Notes under the pieces: generated by a model
What the model saw: only the letters and a program-made list of their open reading frames with translations
What the model was told of the DNA's origin: nothing
Databases searched by the model: none
Part shown: one piece after another, positions 48,008 through 56,657 of the stretch
Layout of the letters: each line of letters starts with the position of its first letter
Numbering within the stretch: position 1 is the stretch's first letter
Source: Pseudomonas subflava
GTDB lineage: Bacteria > Pseudomonadota > Gammaproteobacteria > Pseudomonadales > Pseudomonadaceae
Direction: 5' to 3'
DNA: 64,000 bases
Assembly (NCBI RefSeq): GCF_023823685.1
Contig: NZ_JAMXBF010000001.1
Location: 186,001-250,000, forward strand
Translations under genes and position numbers: made by a program

Positions 48008-48856
48008 TTAGGCGGTCAGACGATCGTCACGCAGGTCGCGCAGCGCCTGCTCGATTTCCTCGCGACTGTTCATTACGAAGGGCCCGTACTGCACGATCGG
48101 CTCGTTGAGCGGCGTGCCGGCGATGAGCAATACCCGTGCGCCGCCGACGCTGCCCATCTCGATGGCACCGGCCTCCGACAGCCGCGCCAGGCGGCTCTGG
48201 CCGACGGTATGGCCGTTGACCGCCAGCTCGCCCTCGTAGACATAGAGCATCACCCGCTGGCCGTCGGCCAGGCGCGGCGCGACACGGCTGCCGGCCGGCA
48301 GGTGCAGGTCGAACAGCTGTGGCGTGGTGTGCGGACGCTGCACGGCGCCGTCCTGCTGCACCAGGCCATCGTCGAAGCGGCCGGCGATCACCGTCGCCGC
48401 GACACCTTCGGCGGTGGTCAGGCGCGGAATCTCCGCCGGCGCGTAGTCGCGGTAGCCGGCCTCGCCGAGCTTGTCCTTGGCCGGCAGATTGAGCCACAGC
48501 TGGAAGCCGCGCATCACGCCTTCCTCCTGCTCCGGCATCTCGCTGTGGATGATGCCGCGGGCGGCGGTCATCCACTGCACGCCGCCGCTTTCCAGCAGGC
48601 CGACGTTGCCCAGGTGATCCTCGTGGCGCATGCGCCCCTCGATCATGTAGGTGATGGTCTCGAAGCCGCGGTGCGGGTGTGGCGGGAAGCCGGCGATGTA
48701 GTCGTCCGGGTTATCCGAGCCGAATTCGTCGAGCATCAGGAAGGGATCGAAACGCTCGATGCCGGCGCCGCCGAACACGCGGGTCAGGCGCACGCCGGCG
48801 CCGTCCGAGGCGCTCTGGCCGATATGCTGGGAGAGAACTTGGCGGAACTGGGTCAT
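48008..48856 (-). CDS. Pirin-family protein
   Basis: This 282-residue bicupin has the pirin metal site FPPHPHRGFETITYMIEG and AARGIIHSEMPEQEEG, with a longer C-terminal cupin (RVMLYVEGELAVNGH-like region) than the pirin at 14021. Pirins bind iron and act as quercetinases or redox-sensitive partners. In Pseudomonas a pirin is reported to bind pyruvate dehydrogenase, but I cannot tell whether this one does. It converges with the patatin gene (three bases apart). Confidence 0.92.
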   Translation of the reverse strand: MTQFRQVLSQHIGQSASDGAGVRLTRVFGGAGIERFDPFLMLDEFGSDNPDDYIAGFPPHPHRGFETITYMIEGRMRHEDHLGNVGLLESGGVQWMTAARGIIHSEMPEQEEGVMRGFQLWLNLPAKDKLGEAGYRDYAPAEIPRLTTAEGVAATVIAGRFDDGLVQQDGAVQRPHTTPQLFDLHLPAGSRVAPRLADGQRVMLYVYEGELAVNGHTVGQSRLARLSEAGAIEMGSVGGARVLLIAGTPLNEPIVQYGPFVMNSREEIEQALRDLRDDRLTA

Positions 48857-48947
48857 GGGGCACCTCCGTATGGGAATGTGCCCATGCTATTCCTGTTTAT
48901 TGAATTGATGGTTGCGAGTTTTGCGGCTTATCTATCGATCATATAGA

Positions 48948-49715
48948 TCATTCTGCGATCTGCAGCTTGCGCGCCTCATGGTAGACGTAGCGCACCTTCT
49001 CGTACTCGAACGGGCTGTTCAGCTGGCCATAGCGGAAGTTGGTGGTGTGGCGCGTATCCACCACGCGCAGGGCGAAGATCTCCGGATGGTCGCGGCTGAC
49101 CTCGGGCACGTTGAGGTAATTGATCTGGCTGTCGGCGACGAAGTCGACGACCCGTCCGCCGGTGTCGCGCAGGTTGGACGGGCCGAGCAGCGGCAGCACC
49201 ACGTAGGGGCCGTCCGGCACGCCGTAGAAGCCCAGGGTCTGGCCGAAGTCTTCATTCTGCTTGGGCAGGCCCATGCGCGTGGCCGGGTCCCACAGGCCGG
49301 CGATGCCGATGGTGGTGTTGACCAGCAGGCGCCCGGTGGTCTGCAGCGAGCGCTTGCCCTTGAATTGCAGCAGGCTGTTGAGCAGGTTGGGGATGTCGCC
49401 CAGGTTGCTGAAGAAATTGCTCACGCCACTGCGCACGAAGCCCGGGGTGACGTAGCGGTAGCCGCGTACCACCGGCAGCAGGACCCACTCGTCGGCCCGG
49501 TAGTTGAAGTGATACACGCGTCGGTTCCACGACTCCCACGGGTCGTAGACATTCAGCGCGCCGAGGGTCGAACGCTCGAATTCGCGCTGGTCCAGGTAGG
49601 GGTTGAACTGCAGCTGTTCCATCGGATTGGTGAAGCCGTCGTCCTCGACGGCGGGGGCGGCCTGGGCGAGGCCGGCGGCGAGCAGCAGGGTGAGCGGGAT
49701 CAGGTACTTAGCCAC
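48948..49715 (-). CDS. MlaA/VacJ-family protein without a lipobox
   Basis: A 255-residue MlaA-like protein: YDPWESWNRRVYHFNYRADEW, VRSGVSNFFSNLGDIPNLLNSLLQFK and FGQTLGFYGVPDGPYVVLPLLGPS are the family landmarks. MlaA removes phospholipids from the outer leaflet of the outer membrane with a porin. Here the signal (AKYLIPLTLLLAAGLAQA) ends in A-x-A with no cysteine, so it is predicted to be secreted and not lipidated, unlike typical MlaA. GTG 49715 overlaps the stop of the upstream hydrolase gene by eight bases. PAO1 has its lipoprotein VacJ elsewhere (PA2800), so this is a paralogue (PA3239-like). Confidence 0.9.
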   Translation of the reverse strand: MAKYLIPLTLLLAAGLAQAAPAVEDDGFTNPMEQLQFNPYLDQREFERSTLGALNVYDPWESWNRRVYHFNYRADEWVLLPVVRGYRYVTPGFVRSGVSNFFSNLGDIPNLLNSLLQFKGKRSLQTTGRLLVNTTIGIAGLWDPATRMGLPKQNEDFGQTLGFYGVPDGPYVVLPLLGPSNLRDTGGRVVDFVADSQINYLNVPEVSRDHPEIFALRVVDTRHTTNFRYGQLNSPFEYEKVRYVYHEARKLQIAE

Positions 49716-51006
49716 GGAAGAACTCCAGCATGGCGTCGCCGTTGACGCTGTAGTTGAGGTTGCCGCAATGCCCGCCACGCGGGTAAACGGTCAGCCGCTC
49801 GCCGAAGGTGCGGCGCAGGAAGCCGAGGTCGCCCGGGCCGAGAATCAGATCATCGGCGTTGTGCATCACCGCCACCTTCGGGCTCTTCTTCAGGTAGTCC
49901 TCCAGGGCGTACAGGCTGACTTGGTCGACCAGCTGCGGCAGGCTGCCGCCGTTGAACTTGTCGCGCCAGAACGGCATCAGCTGGTCGACGATGTAGCAGT
50001 CGAAGTCGCACTGCAGCGCGCGCTTGAAGAAGGGGGTGAGGCTGGTGCTCTCGCTGATCGGGTAGTTCGGCGGCACGATCAGGCCGCGGCGGTTGATCAG
50101 GTCGGCGGTGAAGGCCATGTCCGAGACGGAGAAGCGGAACGAGCTGCCGATCAGCATGGCCAGTTGCTCGTCACTGAGCTTCTGTCCGGACTGCTGGAAG
50201 TCGTAGAGCAAGGCCTCGTTCAGATCGACGTAGCCCTGTTCCTCGAAGTAGCGGGTCAGCTTGTTCAGCACCAGCTCGAAATAGGTGGTGCGGTTGTCGA
50301 TGCCCTTGACCCGCGTCTGCACCAGACGGTCGAGGTTGCTTACCGAGGTGTAGAGGTTGACCGGTGGGTTGAGCAGCAGCACGCGCTTGAAGTTGAAGCT
50401 GCGCAGGCGGTCGTCCAGCTCGGCGACGAAAGCCGCATTGAGCGCGCCGAGGCTGTAGCCGGTGAGGTGGAAATCGCTGACATCCAGCTCCGGGTGCTGG
50501 GCGCGCACGGCGATCATCACCCGGTACAGGTCCTCGGCGTCCGGCCCGGAGAGCCCCGGCGTGGCGGTGCGCGAGGCGGCGCTCATGAAGTCGTAGCTGG
50601 TCGGCGAGGACAGTTGCACCACGTGATAGCCGGCGCCGTAGAACAGACGCTTGAGGTCCTCGGTCTTGCCGCTGGCGTAGCTGGCGCCGGTGCCGGAGAT
50701 GATGAAGATCAGCGGCGCGCGGCCACTCTGCTCGGCCAGCCGGTAGCGCAGCTTCTTCACCGGCCAGAAGTTGTCCGGCAGCTCGAATTCGCGTTCGGGG
50801 CGGAGTTTGAGGTCGTAGTCGGCCTGGTCGATGTCATCGTCGCTGGGCACCTTGGAGCGCAGCTCGGGTGGCGTGGTGGCGATAGTCGCTTCGAAGGGGT
50901 TCGCCAGCGGATAACCGTAGCTGGCGACATCGATGTCGGCCGCCAGCGCGGGCGCGCCGAACAGCAGGCCGCAGAGCAGGGCGGCACAAGGGGCGAGACG
51001 GGACAT
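49708..51006 (-). CDS. Secreted alpha/beta hydrolase
   Basis: A 432-residue protein with a signal peptide (MSRLAPCAALLCGLLFGAPALA) and an alpha/beta-hydrolase catalytic set: nucleophile serine in LTGYSLGALNA, aspartate in NADDLILGPGD and histidine in PRGGHCGNLNY. An oxyanion region IFIISGTGASYASGK precedes. It probably acts in the periplasm on a lipid or ester. It is translated together with the MlaA-like gene that overlaps its stop, which suggests a shared role at the outer membrane. Substrate unknown; PA3238-like by position. Confidence 0.85.
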   Translation of the reverse strand: MSRLAPCAALLCGLLFGAPALAADIDVASYGYPLANPFEATIATTPPELRSKVPSDDDIDQADYDLKLRPEREFELPDNFWPVKKLRYRLAEQSGRAPLIFIISGTGASYASGKTEDLKRLFYGAGYHVVQLSSPTSYDFMSAASRTATPGLSGPDAEDLYRVMIAVRAQHPELDVSDFHLTGYSLGALNAAFVAELDDRLRSFNFKRVLLLNPPVNLYTSVSNLDRLVQTRVKGIDNRTTYFELVLNKLTRYFEEQGYVDLNEALLYDFQQSGQKLSDEQLAMLIGSSFRFSVSDMAFTADLINRRGLIVPPNYPISESTSLTPFFKRALQCDFDCYIVDQLMPFWRDKFNGGSLPQLVDQVSLYALEDYLKKSPKVAVMHNADDLILGPGDLGFLRRTFGERLTVYPRGGHCGNLNYSVNGDAMLEFFRG

Positions 51007-51178
51007 GGCCGGATTCCTTGGCAGAGACCGAGAAAGTGAATACCCGGCTTATGACAAGCGCAAGTGCCGTCTCGTTTCACTTGCATCGAGAGGGCGTCCG
51101 GCGACTGTGATTCGGTCTTGCGCTCTGGCGCGGGCGCATTAAGCTGGGCGCCTTTTCGGATCGCCGGAGCGCCACCCC

Positions 51179-51547
51179 ATGTCCCGTCACTTGCCCGTTG
51201 TACTGCTGTTGCTGGTATTGTCGCTCTGGCTGGCGGCCAGCTATGGCGTGCGTTTCGCGCTGATGGAGGACAGCCAGTGGGTGGGCGTCTGCGTGGAGCA
51301 GGCCGCACGCTGGGAATGCCAGGCCCGCGCCGGGCTGGGCTATCTGATCCATTTCCGGGTGATTTCCTGGACCGCGCTGGTGCTGGCCGTGCTGGCCTTC
51401 GTTGTGCCGGGCAAGGCCGGTCGGGTACTGGCCGGCCTGGCGCTGTTCTTCGGTATCCCGGCCCTGGTGCTGTACAGCGCCAGCCTGGCGGTATTCGCCC
51501 TGGTGCTGGCCGGGCTGCGCCTGGTGCGGGCCGAGCGCGCCGCCTGA
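51179..51547 (+). CDS. Small membrane protein of unknown function
   Basis: A 122-residue protein with three predicted helices (LPVVLLLLVLSLWLAASYGV; VISWTALVLAVLAFVVP; VLAGLALFFGIPALVLYSASLAVFALVLAGL). Two cysteines (in WVGVCVEQAARWECQ) lie in the first periplasmic loop and might form a disulfide. No family recognised. It stands divergent from the secreted hydrolase and convergent with a lipoprotein gene (seven bases apart). Confidence 0.75.
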   Translation: MSRHLPVVLLLLVLSLWLAASYGVRFALMEDSQWVGVCVEQAARWECQARAGLGYLIHFRVISWTALVLAVLAFVVPGKAGRVLAGLALFFGIPALVLYSASLAVFALVLAGLRLVRAERAA

Positions 51548-51554
51548 TCCTCTT

Positions 51555-51962
51555 CTAGCGCCGGGGTGCCGGGCAGGGCTCGGACGCTCCCGGTAACAGG
51601 CGCAGTTGCATCGGCGTGGCGAACGACAGCAGGGCGGTGATCCGTCCCGGCGCCGTCACGCACCATTCCCAGTAGTAGTCCAGGCGGCCGTGCAGGAACA
51701 GCACCTCGGCCTGCCATTCGTGGCGACTGTCGAAGCGGGCGATGCCGTCGGCATCGGTCGTTCGGGTTTCACGCGACTGCTCGAAGGGTGTCGGGTGGGC
51801 GTGGGCGATCAGCGTCACCGTGGCGCCGGCCAGCGGCCGGCCCTGTGCGTCCAGCACCCTTAATTCGGCCTCGGGCTGCACGGTGCGATAGGCGGGGTAG
51901 GGCGCGCAGCCGACCAGACCCAGGCCGAGCGCGGCGAGTGTGAGTAGTCTCACGCCGGGCAT
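51555..51962 (-). CDS. Small lipoprotein with carboxypeptidase-regulatory-like fold
   Basis: The 135-residue protein starts MPGVRLLTLAALGLGLVGCAP, a clean lipobox with cysteine 19. One beta-sandwich domain follows with the pattern LRVLDAQGRPLAGATVTLIAH...TDADGIARF, typical of CarboxypepD_reg/DUF4198-like modules that bind other proteins or glycans. A cysteine pair (WCV, EPCP) is near the end. It begins 14 bases after the GH17 gene on the same strand, so the two are probably one operon. ATG 51962 is set by the signal peptide; the longer frame upstream is antisense to the GH17 gene. Confidence 0.75.
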   Translation of the reverse strand: MPGVRLLTLAALGLGLVGCAPYPAYRTVQPEAELRVLDAQGRPLAGATVTLIAHAHPTPFEQSRETRTTDADGIARFDSRHEWQAEVLFLHGRLDYYWEWCVTAPGRITALLSFATPMQLRLLPGASEPCPAPRR

Positions 51963-51976
51963 CCTTGCCCGATCGC

Positions 51977-53530
51977 TCAGCCGCGCGAACGGCGCAGGCT
52001 GCGCCAGAGGGCGGCGACCAGCAGCGCGCTGGTCAGCGCCCAGCCGATGGCCTGCAGGTTGTGCAGGCCTTCCTGGTACAGCTGCGGGGCGATGCCGGCG
52101 CTGATGATGATGGTCAGCAGCGCGATCTCGCGGCGCGGACCGCGTACCGGGCGGCAGAGGTAGACCACGGCTGGCAGCAGCAGGGCGAGGCTGGGGAAGC
52201 TGCGGTAGCGCGAGTCGAACACCAGGCCGAGCATCAGCACCGCGCCGGCGAAGCCGGCCGCGGCCAGCCACCAGCCGCCGCGGGCTTCCAGCCAGGCGAA
52301 GGCGCGCTCGCTCCAGCCACTGCGTGCCGACAGGACCAGCACGGCATGCGCCAGCACCAGCAGGTTGAGACCGAGCAGCGCCGCCGCCCACAGCCACTCG
52401 CTCCAGTAGCGGCTGGTGATCAGCGCCAGCTCGCTCCAGCCCAGGGCGCAGGCGGCACCGAAGGCGGTGGTGAGCGGCAGCAGCAGGGCGGCGCGGGTAG
52501 AGGCCGGGCGGCCGGCGAGAATCAGCGCAGCGAGCAGCAGCAGGCCGCTGGCGCCCAGCCACAGTGGCCAGTGCGGCAGGTTGGAGACCGGGCCGGCGAG
52601 GATGCCCTTGTCCTGGCGGTCGGCATCGAACAGGCCCCAGTAGCCGCCGACCGCGCCTTCGCTGTCGCGCTTCCACGGCTGGTCGAAGGCCTCGATCAGG
52701 TTGTAGCGCCAGCCGTTCTCCTCGGCCATCCGGACGAAACCGCGAATGAACAGCGCTTCGTTGACCCGGCTCGGCAGCGCCGTCTCGCGCTGGCGGCCCT
52801 CGCTGGGCCAGCCGGTTTCGCCGATCAGGATGTCCTTGGGCGCGTAGGCGTTGCCGAAGGTGCGGCGCACATTGGCGACCTGGTTAAGTGCGGCGTCGAT
52901 GCCGGTGGGATCGTCTTCCCAATAGGGCAGCAGGTGGATGGTAATGAAGTCCACCGCCGGCGCTACCTCGGGGTATTGCAGCCAGAATTCCCAGACGTCG
53001 GCGTAGGTCACCGGCTGCTCGACCTCGGCCTGGACCCGCTCGATCAGCTTGACCAGCTGGCCGCCGGTGACTTCCTTGCGCAGCAGTGCCTCGTTGCCGA
53101 CGATCACCGCCTCGATCACGTCCGGGTTGGCCTTGGCGTTGGCGATCAGCGCCTCGATCTCGAGCTCGGTGTCCACCGGGTTGCTGCTCACCCAGGCGCC
53201 GGCGAGCAGCTTCAGGCCGTGCTTGCGGGCCAGTTCCGGCAGTGCCTCGAGGCCGATCTGCGAATAGGTGCGCACGCATTCGAAGCGCTTGGCCAGCTGG
53301 GCGAAGTCGATCTCCACCTGCTCGCGGCGGATCTGCAGCGGCTGGTCGAAAGGCGACTGGTCCTTGCCGAAAGGCGTGTAGGAGGCGCACTGCAGCTTGT
53401 GCGTGGCGCTGGCGACGTCGCCCAATTCCACGGGGCGGCCGATTCCGTACCAGACGGCGCCGAGCGCCGAGCAGGCGAGCAGGAGGGCGAACAGGTAGGG
53501 CAGGAGATAGGCGCGCGGGCTAGAGGTCAT
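51977..53530 (-). CDS. GH17-family glycan-processing membrane protein
   Basis: A 517-residue protein. An N-terminal membrane anchor (YLLPYLFALLLACSALGAVW) precedes a glycoside hydrolase family 17 domain (residues 45-320). The acid/base glutamate is in VIVGNEALLR and the nucleophile glutamate in LIGETGWPSEG. The C-terminal 190 residues hold about seven membrane helices. GH17 enzymes hydrolyse or transglycosylate beta-glucans; in Pseudomonas, GH17 domains fused to membrane parts take part in cyclic or branched beta-glucan synthesis (NdvB-like). No glycosyltransferase domain is present here. Confidence 0.87.
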   Translation of the reverse strand: MTSSPRAYLLPYLFALLLACSALGAVWYGIGRPVELGDVASATHKLQCASYTPFGKDQSPFDQPLQIRREQVEIDFAQLAKRFECVRTYSQIGLEALPELARKHGLKLLAGAWVSSNPVDTELEIEALIANAKANPDVIEAVIVGNEALLRKEVTGGQLVKLIERVQAEVEQPVTYADVWEFWLQYPEVAPAVDFITIHLLPYWEDDPTGIDAALNQVANVRRTFGNAYAPKDILIGETGWPSEGRQRETALPSRVNEALFIRGFVRMAEENGWRYNLIEAFDQPWKRDSEGAVGGYWGLFDADRQDKGILAGPVSNLPHWPLWLGASGLLLLAALILAGRPASTRAALLLPLTTAFGAACALGWSELALITSRYWSEWLWAAALLGLNLLVLAHAVLVLSARSGWSERAFAWLEARGGWWLAAAGFAGAVLMLGLVFDSRYRSFPSLALLLPAVVYLCRPVRGPRREIALLTIIISAGIAPQLYQEGLHNLQAIGWALTSALLVAALWRSLRRSRG

Positions 53531-53597
53531 GTCGGCTGCGATGGCGAAGGGGCAAGGCCGCGCATCTTAGCGGAAGCCAAGCGCCGACGGACAGCGC

Positions 53598-53819
53598 TCA
53601 GGCGTGGTGATGCAACCAGGCGTGCTTGGGAATGGCGGCCTGCTTGCCCGGCTTCTCGAAGCGCTGCCAGATTTTCTCGTGGAAGTAGAAGCCCACCGAG
53701 TTGCACAGTGGTTCGACCGCCGCCACCAGACCGCCGACCGCGATGCTGCCGGTCAGGGCGTAGGCGACGCTGAAGGCAATGCAGAAGTGCATGAGGGTGA
53801 AGGTCACTGTCTTGAGCAT
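53598..53819 (-). CDS. DUF2061 small membrane protein
   Basis: The 73-residue protein matches DUF2061: two helices (VTFTLMHFCIAFSVAYALTGS; AVGGLVAAVEPLCNSVGFYFHEK) with the HF and FHEKIW motifs and a histidine-rich tail (HAWLHHHA). Function unknown. It lies upstream of the GH17 gene in the same direction, 67 bases away. Confidence 0.85.
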   Translation of the reverse strand: MLKTVTFTLMHFCIAFSVAYALTGSIAVGGLVAAVEPLCNSVGFYFHEKIWQRFEKPGKQAAIPKHAWLHHHA

Positions 53820-53920
53820 GGCGCACCTCGATAAATGAGAATTGTTCTTTCTTGGTGTGCAAGGTAGCCGTGTGCGCGTTCGGCCGGAAATGGCGGTTGC
53901 TCATGAGGTTGATAGCCAAG

Positions 53921-56143
53921 CTATATCGATTTCAGGTAATCGATTTCTGGCCTTTGTTGCTTGGCCAGTGCGTCGATGCCGGCGCGCCCGGCGGCGAAGT
54001 CGTCAAGGAACGTGGCGAGCGCTTCTAGCGGCAAGGGCTTGCTGAGCAGATAGCCCTGGATGAAGTCGCAACCGAGCTCCTGGAGAAAGCCCAGCTGCTC
54101 GGCATTCTCCACGCCCTCGGCCACGACCCGCAGATTGAGCGTGTGGGCCATGCCGACGATGGCCTGGACGATCTGCCGGTCGGCGTTGGCCTCGGGCAGT
54201 TCGAGCATGAAGGAGCGATCGATCTTCAGGGTGTCCAGCGGCAGGCGCTTGAGGTAGGCGAGGGACGAATAACCCGTGCCGAAGTCATCGATGGAGATGC
54301 CCACGCCCAACTCGCGGATGCGTTGCAGCAGCGTCAGGGCCTGGTTGACGTTGCTCATCAGGGCGTTCTCGGTGACTTCCAGCTCCAGGCGCTGGGCGCG
54401 CAGGCCGGAAGACTTGAGCGCGCGGGCGACCTCGTCGGGCAGGTCGTCGTGGCTGAGGTTGAGCGCCGAGCAGTTCACCGCGACGCGCAAGTCCGGGTGG
54501 GCGTGCTTGGCGGTGAGCTGACGCAGGTCGTGGCAGGCGCGGCGCAGCACCCAGGCGTCCAGCTCGCCGATGAAACCGTTGGCTTCGGCGATGCCGATGA
54601 AGCGATCCGGAGCGAGCAGGCCGAGGCGCGGATGCTCCCAGCGCACCAGCGCCTCCAGCTTGCCGATGCGGCCGCCCGCCAGGTCGAGGATCGGCTGGTA
54701 GTGCAGCACCAGGCCACGGTCTTTCTTCAGCGCCTGGCGCAGCTCTTCCTCCAATTCCAGCTCCATGCTCGCCTTGTTGCGCAGGTGCTCGCTGAAGAAG
54801 TGCACGGCGTTACGACCGCTGCCCTTGGACTGGTACAGCGCCAGGTCGGCATGCTTGAGCAGCTCCTCGCAGGTCTCGCCGTCGCGCGGGTAGATGGCGA
54901 TACCGACGCTGGTGGTCATCACCATCTGCCGGCGGGCCAGCGTGATCGGCTTCTTCATGCGCGCCATGATGCGCTGGGCCAGGTGACGGGCCTCCTCGAT
55001 GCGGCCGAGGCTGAGCAGGATGCAGAACTCGTCGCCGCCGAAGCGCGCGATCACGTCCTGGTCGCGCAGGGTGTGGCGGATGCGCTCGGCCACTTCCTTG
55101 AGCAACTGATCGCCGGCGTCGTGGCCGAGGCTGTCGTTGATGCGCTTGAAGTGATCGATGTCGAGGAACATCAGTGCCAGCGCCTGGCCTTGCTGGGCAT
55201 GGCTGCGCAGCTTCTCGGCGAACACTTCGTTGAACGAGCGGCGGTTGAGCAGGTTGGTCAGCGGGTCGTAGTGGGCCGCTTGCTGCAGCGAGGCGCGCGC
55301 CTGGTTGAGCTGGTTGAGCAGCGAATTGACTCGCAGCAGGTCGCGCTCCTTGTGCTGCAACTTGCGATCGGCCCAGGCCGCACCGAGGCCGCCGCCGATG
55401 GCGAGCAGGGCGATCAGGCCGATGCTCACGCCGAGCTGCTTGGGGTTGCCGGGGCTCTGCAGCTCCAGCGGCGTGCCCAGCGGCACTATCAGCTCCATCG
55501 CCCACATGCCGGTGAAGTGCATGGAGACGATGGCCCCACCCATCACCAGGCTGGCGGCGATACGCAACAGTTGATGCAGCAGGCCTTCGCGGCCGCGGAA
55601 GAACAGCGACAGCTGCAGTGCGGCGAGACTGGCGACGATGGCGATGACCACCGACAGGGCGAACAGCCCGGGGCGATAGTAGATCTGCGCCTCGGAGCGC
55701 ATCGCGGCCATGCCGCTGTAGTGCATCAGCGCGATGCCGAGGCCGATGCACAGCGCCGACAGCAGGCGCTGGCGCAGGGAAGGGTTGGATTCGGCGAGGC
55801 CGGGCATGGCCAGCAGGGCGGCGAGGATGACCACCAGCAGCGAGGCCACCGTGGTCGGCAGGTCGTAGCGGATCGCCACCGGCGCCTGGAAGGCGAGCAT
55901 CGCGATGAAGTGCATGCCCCAGACGCCAACGCCCAGGCTCAGCGCGCCGACCGCGCACCAGTTGCGCCGTGCCGCGGGGCGCTCCGCGTGGCCGGCGCGC
56001 TCGGCGAAGCTGAGGGTGGCGTAGCCGGCGACGCAGGCGACGAGATAGGACAGTACGACCAGCTCGAGCGAGTGGCTGCAGTCCAGCAGCAGTTGTGCGC
56101 CGTCGGGCACGGCAGTGAAAAAACGCAGACCCAGCCAATCCAT
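53921..56143 (-). CDS. MHYT-GGDEF-EAL cyclic-di-GMP protein (MucR/NbdA-like)
   Basis: A 740-residue membrane protein. The N-terminal MHYT sensor has seven helices and the three motif copies GMHFIAM, LMHYSGM and SMHFTGM, proposed to bind copper and sense O2, CO or NO. GGDEF follows (residues about 290-450; signature RFGGDEFCIL intact) and then EAL (about 460-715; KLEALVRW, NCSALNLS, DDFGTGYSSL, AEGVEN intact). Both catalytic sites look active. MucR-type proteins supply or remove c-di-GMP for alginate synthesis or NO-induced dispersal. Whether this is the MucR or NbdA orthologue cannot be decided here. Confidence 0.93.
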   Translation of the reverse strand: MDWLGLRFFTAVPDGAQLLLDCSHSLELVVLSYLVACVAGYATLSFAERAGHAERPAARRNWCAVGALSLGVGVWGMHFIAMLAFQAPVAIRYDLPTTVASLLVVILAALLAMPGLAESNPSLRQRLLSALCIGLGIALMHYSGMAAMRSEAQIYYRPGLFALSVVIAIVASLAALQLSLFFRGREGLLHQLLRIAASLVMGGAIVSMHFTGMWAMELIVPLGTPLELQSPGNPKQLGVSIGLIALLAIGGGLGAAWADRKLQHKERDLLRVNSLLNQLNQARASLQQAAHYDPLTNLLNRRSFNEVFAEKLRSHAQQGQALALMFLDIDHFKRINDSLGHDAGDQLLKEVAERIRHTLRDQDVIARFGGDEFCILLSLGRIEEARHLAQRIMARMKKPITLARRQMVMTTSVGIAIYPRDGETCEELLKHADLALYQSKGSGRNAVHFFSEHLRNKASMELELEEELRQALKKDRGLVLHYQPILDLAGGRIGKLEALVRWEHPRLGLLAPDRFIGIAEANGFIGELDAWVLRRACHDLRQLTAKHAHPDLRVAVNCSALNLSHDDLPDEVARALKSSGLRAQRLELEVTENALMSNVNQALTLLQRIRELGVGISIDDFGTGYSSLAYLKRLPLDTLKIDRSFMLELPEANADRQIVQAIVGMAHTLNLRVVAEGVENAEQLGFLQELGCDFIQGYLLSKPLPLEALATFLDDFAAGRAGIDALAKQQRPEIDYLKSI

Positions 56144-56246
56144 AGCAGGTGACCTCGGGGGCAGAGTGCAGGGACTTCAGGCTCAGGAAAAACCTGAGTA
56201 TAGACGGCCGTACCAACAGCAAGTTCAGGCCCGCCGCGGTGCCTAA

Positions 56247-56276
56247 GACTTTGGTCGCGGTTACGACTAAGGTCGT
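56247..56276. promoter_or_regulatory. Tandem GACTNNGGTCG sites upstream of yjcH-actP
   Basis: GACTTTGGTCG (56247-56257) and GACTAAGGTCG (56265-56275) are repeated 18 bases apart. The second sits in a perfect palindrome ACGAC-TAAG-GTCGT. They end 70 bases before the yjcH start. LuxR-type response regulators such as ErdR/CrbR bind short palindromes, so these are candidate activator sites. Confidence 0.5.
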
Positions 56277-56345
56277 CTGTCTCGCCTGCCTTGTCGCTCG
56301 CAGAGTGGCCTTCACCCGTAACTCGTGCTGTGGAGGACAACAACA

Positions 56346-56657
56346 ATGAACGACAGCCTGTACCAGCGGATCGAGCAGAATCCGCGCTTCAAGGAGCTGG
56401 TCGCCAAACGCGACCGCTTCGCCTGGACACTCTCCGCGATCATGCTCGCCCTGTACGTGGCGTTCATCCTGCTCATCGCCTTCGAACCGCAGGTGCTCGG
56501 CACCCGCATCAGCGCCGATTCGCCGATGACCCTGGGCATTCCGCTGGGCGTCGGCCTGATCCTCTCGGCCTTCGTGCTGACCGGCATCTACGTCAAGCGC
56601 GCCAACGGCGAATTCGACCGCATGAACCAGGAAATCCTGGACGAGGTGCAGAAATGA
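56346..56657 (+). CDS. yjcH: DUF485 inner-membrane protein YjcH
   Basis: A 103-residue two-helix protein of DUF485 ([32 protein letters not shown], then [25 protein letters not shown]). It is always found with ActP-type symporters and probably aids the transporter. ATG 56346 follows GGAGG. The actP start overlaps its stop in the ATGA arrangement. The pair equals PA3235-PA3234. Confidence 0.94.
   Translation: MNDSLYQRIEQNPRFKELVAKRDRFAWTLSAIMLALYVAFILLIAFEPQVLGTRISADSPMTLGIPLGVGLILSAFVLTGIYVKRANGEFDRMNQEILDEVQK

Noticed and set aside
54143-56152. 669-codon open frame antisense to the MHYT-GGDEF-EAL gene
   Set aside because: It has the composition expected of the reverse complement of a GC-rich gene and no domain; the sense frame has intact MHYT, GGDEF and EAL motifs.
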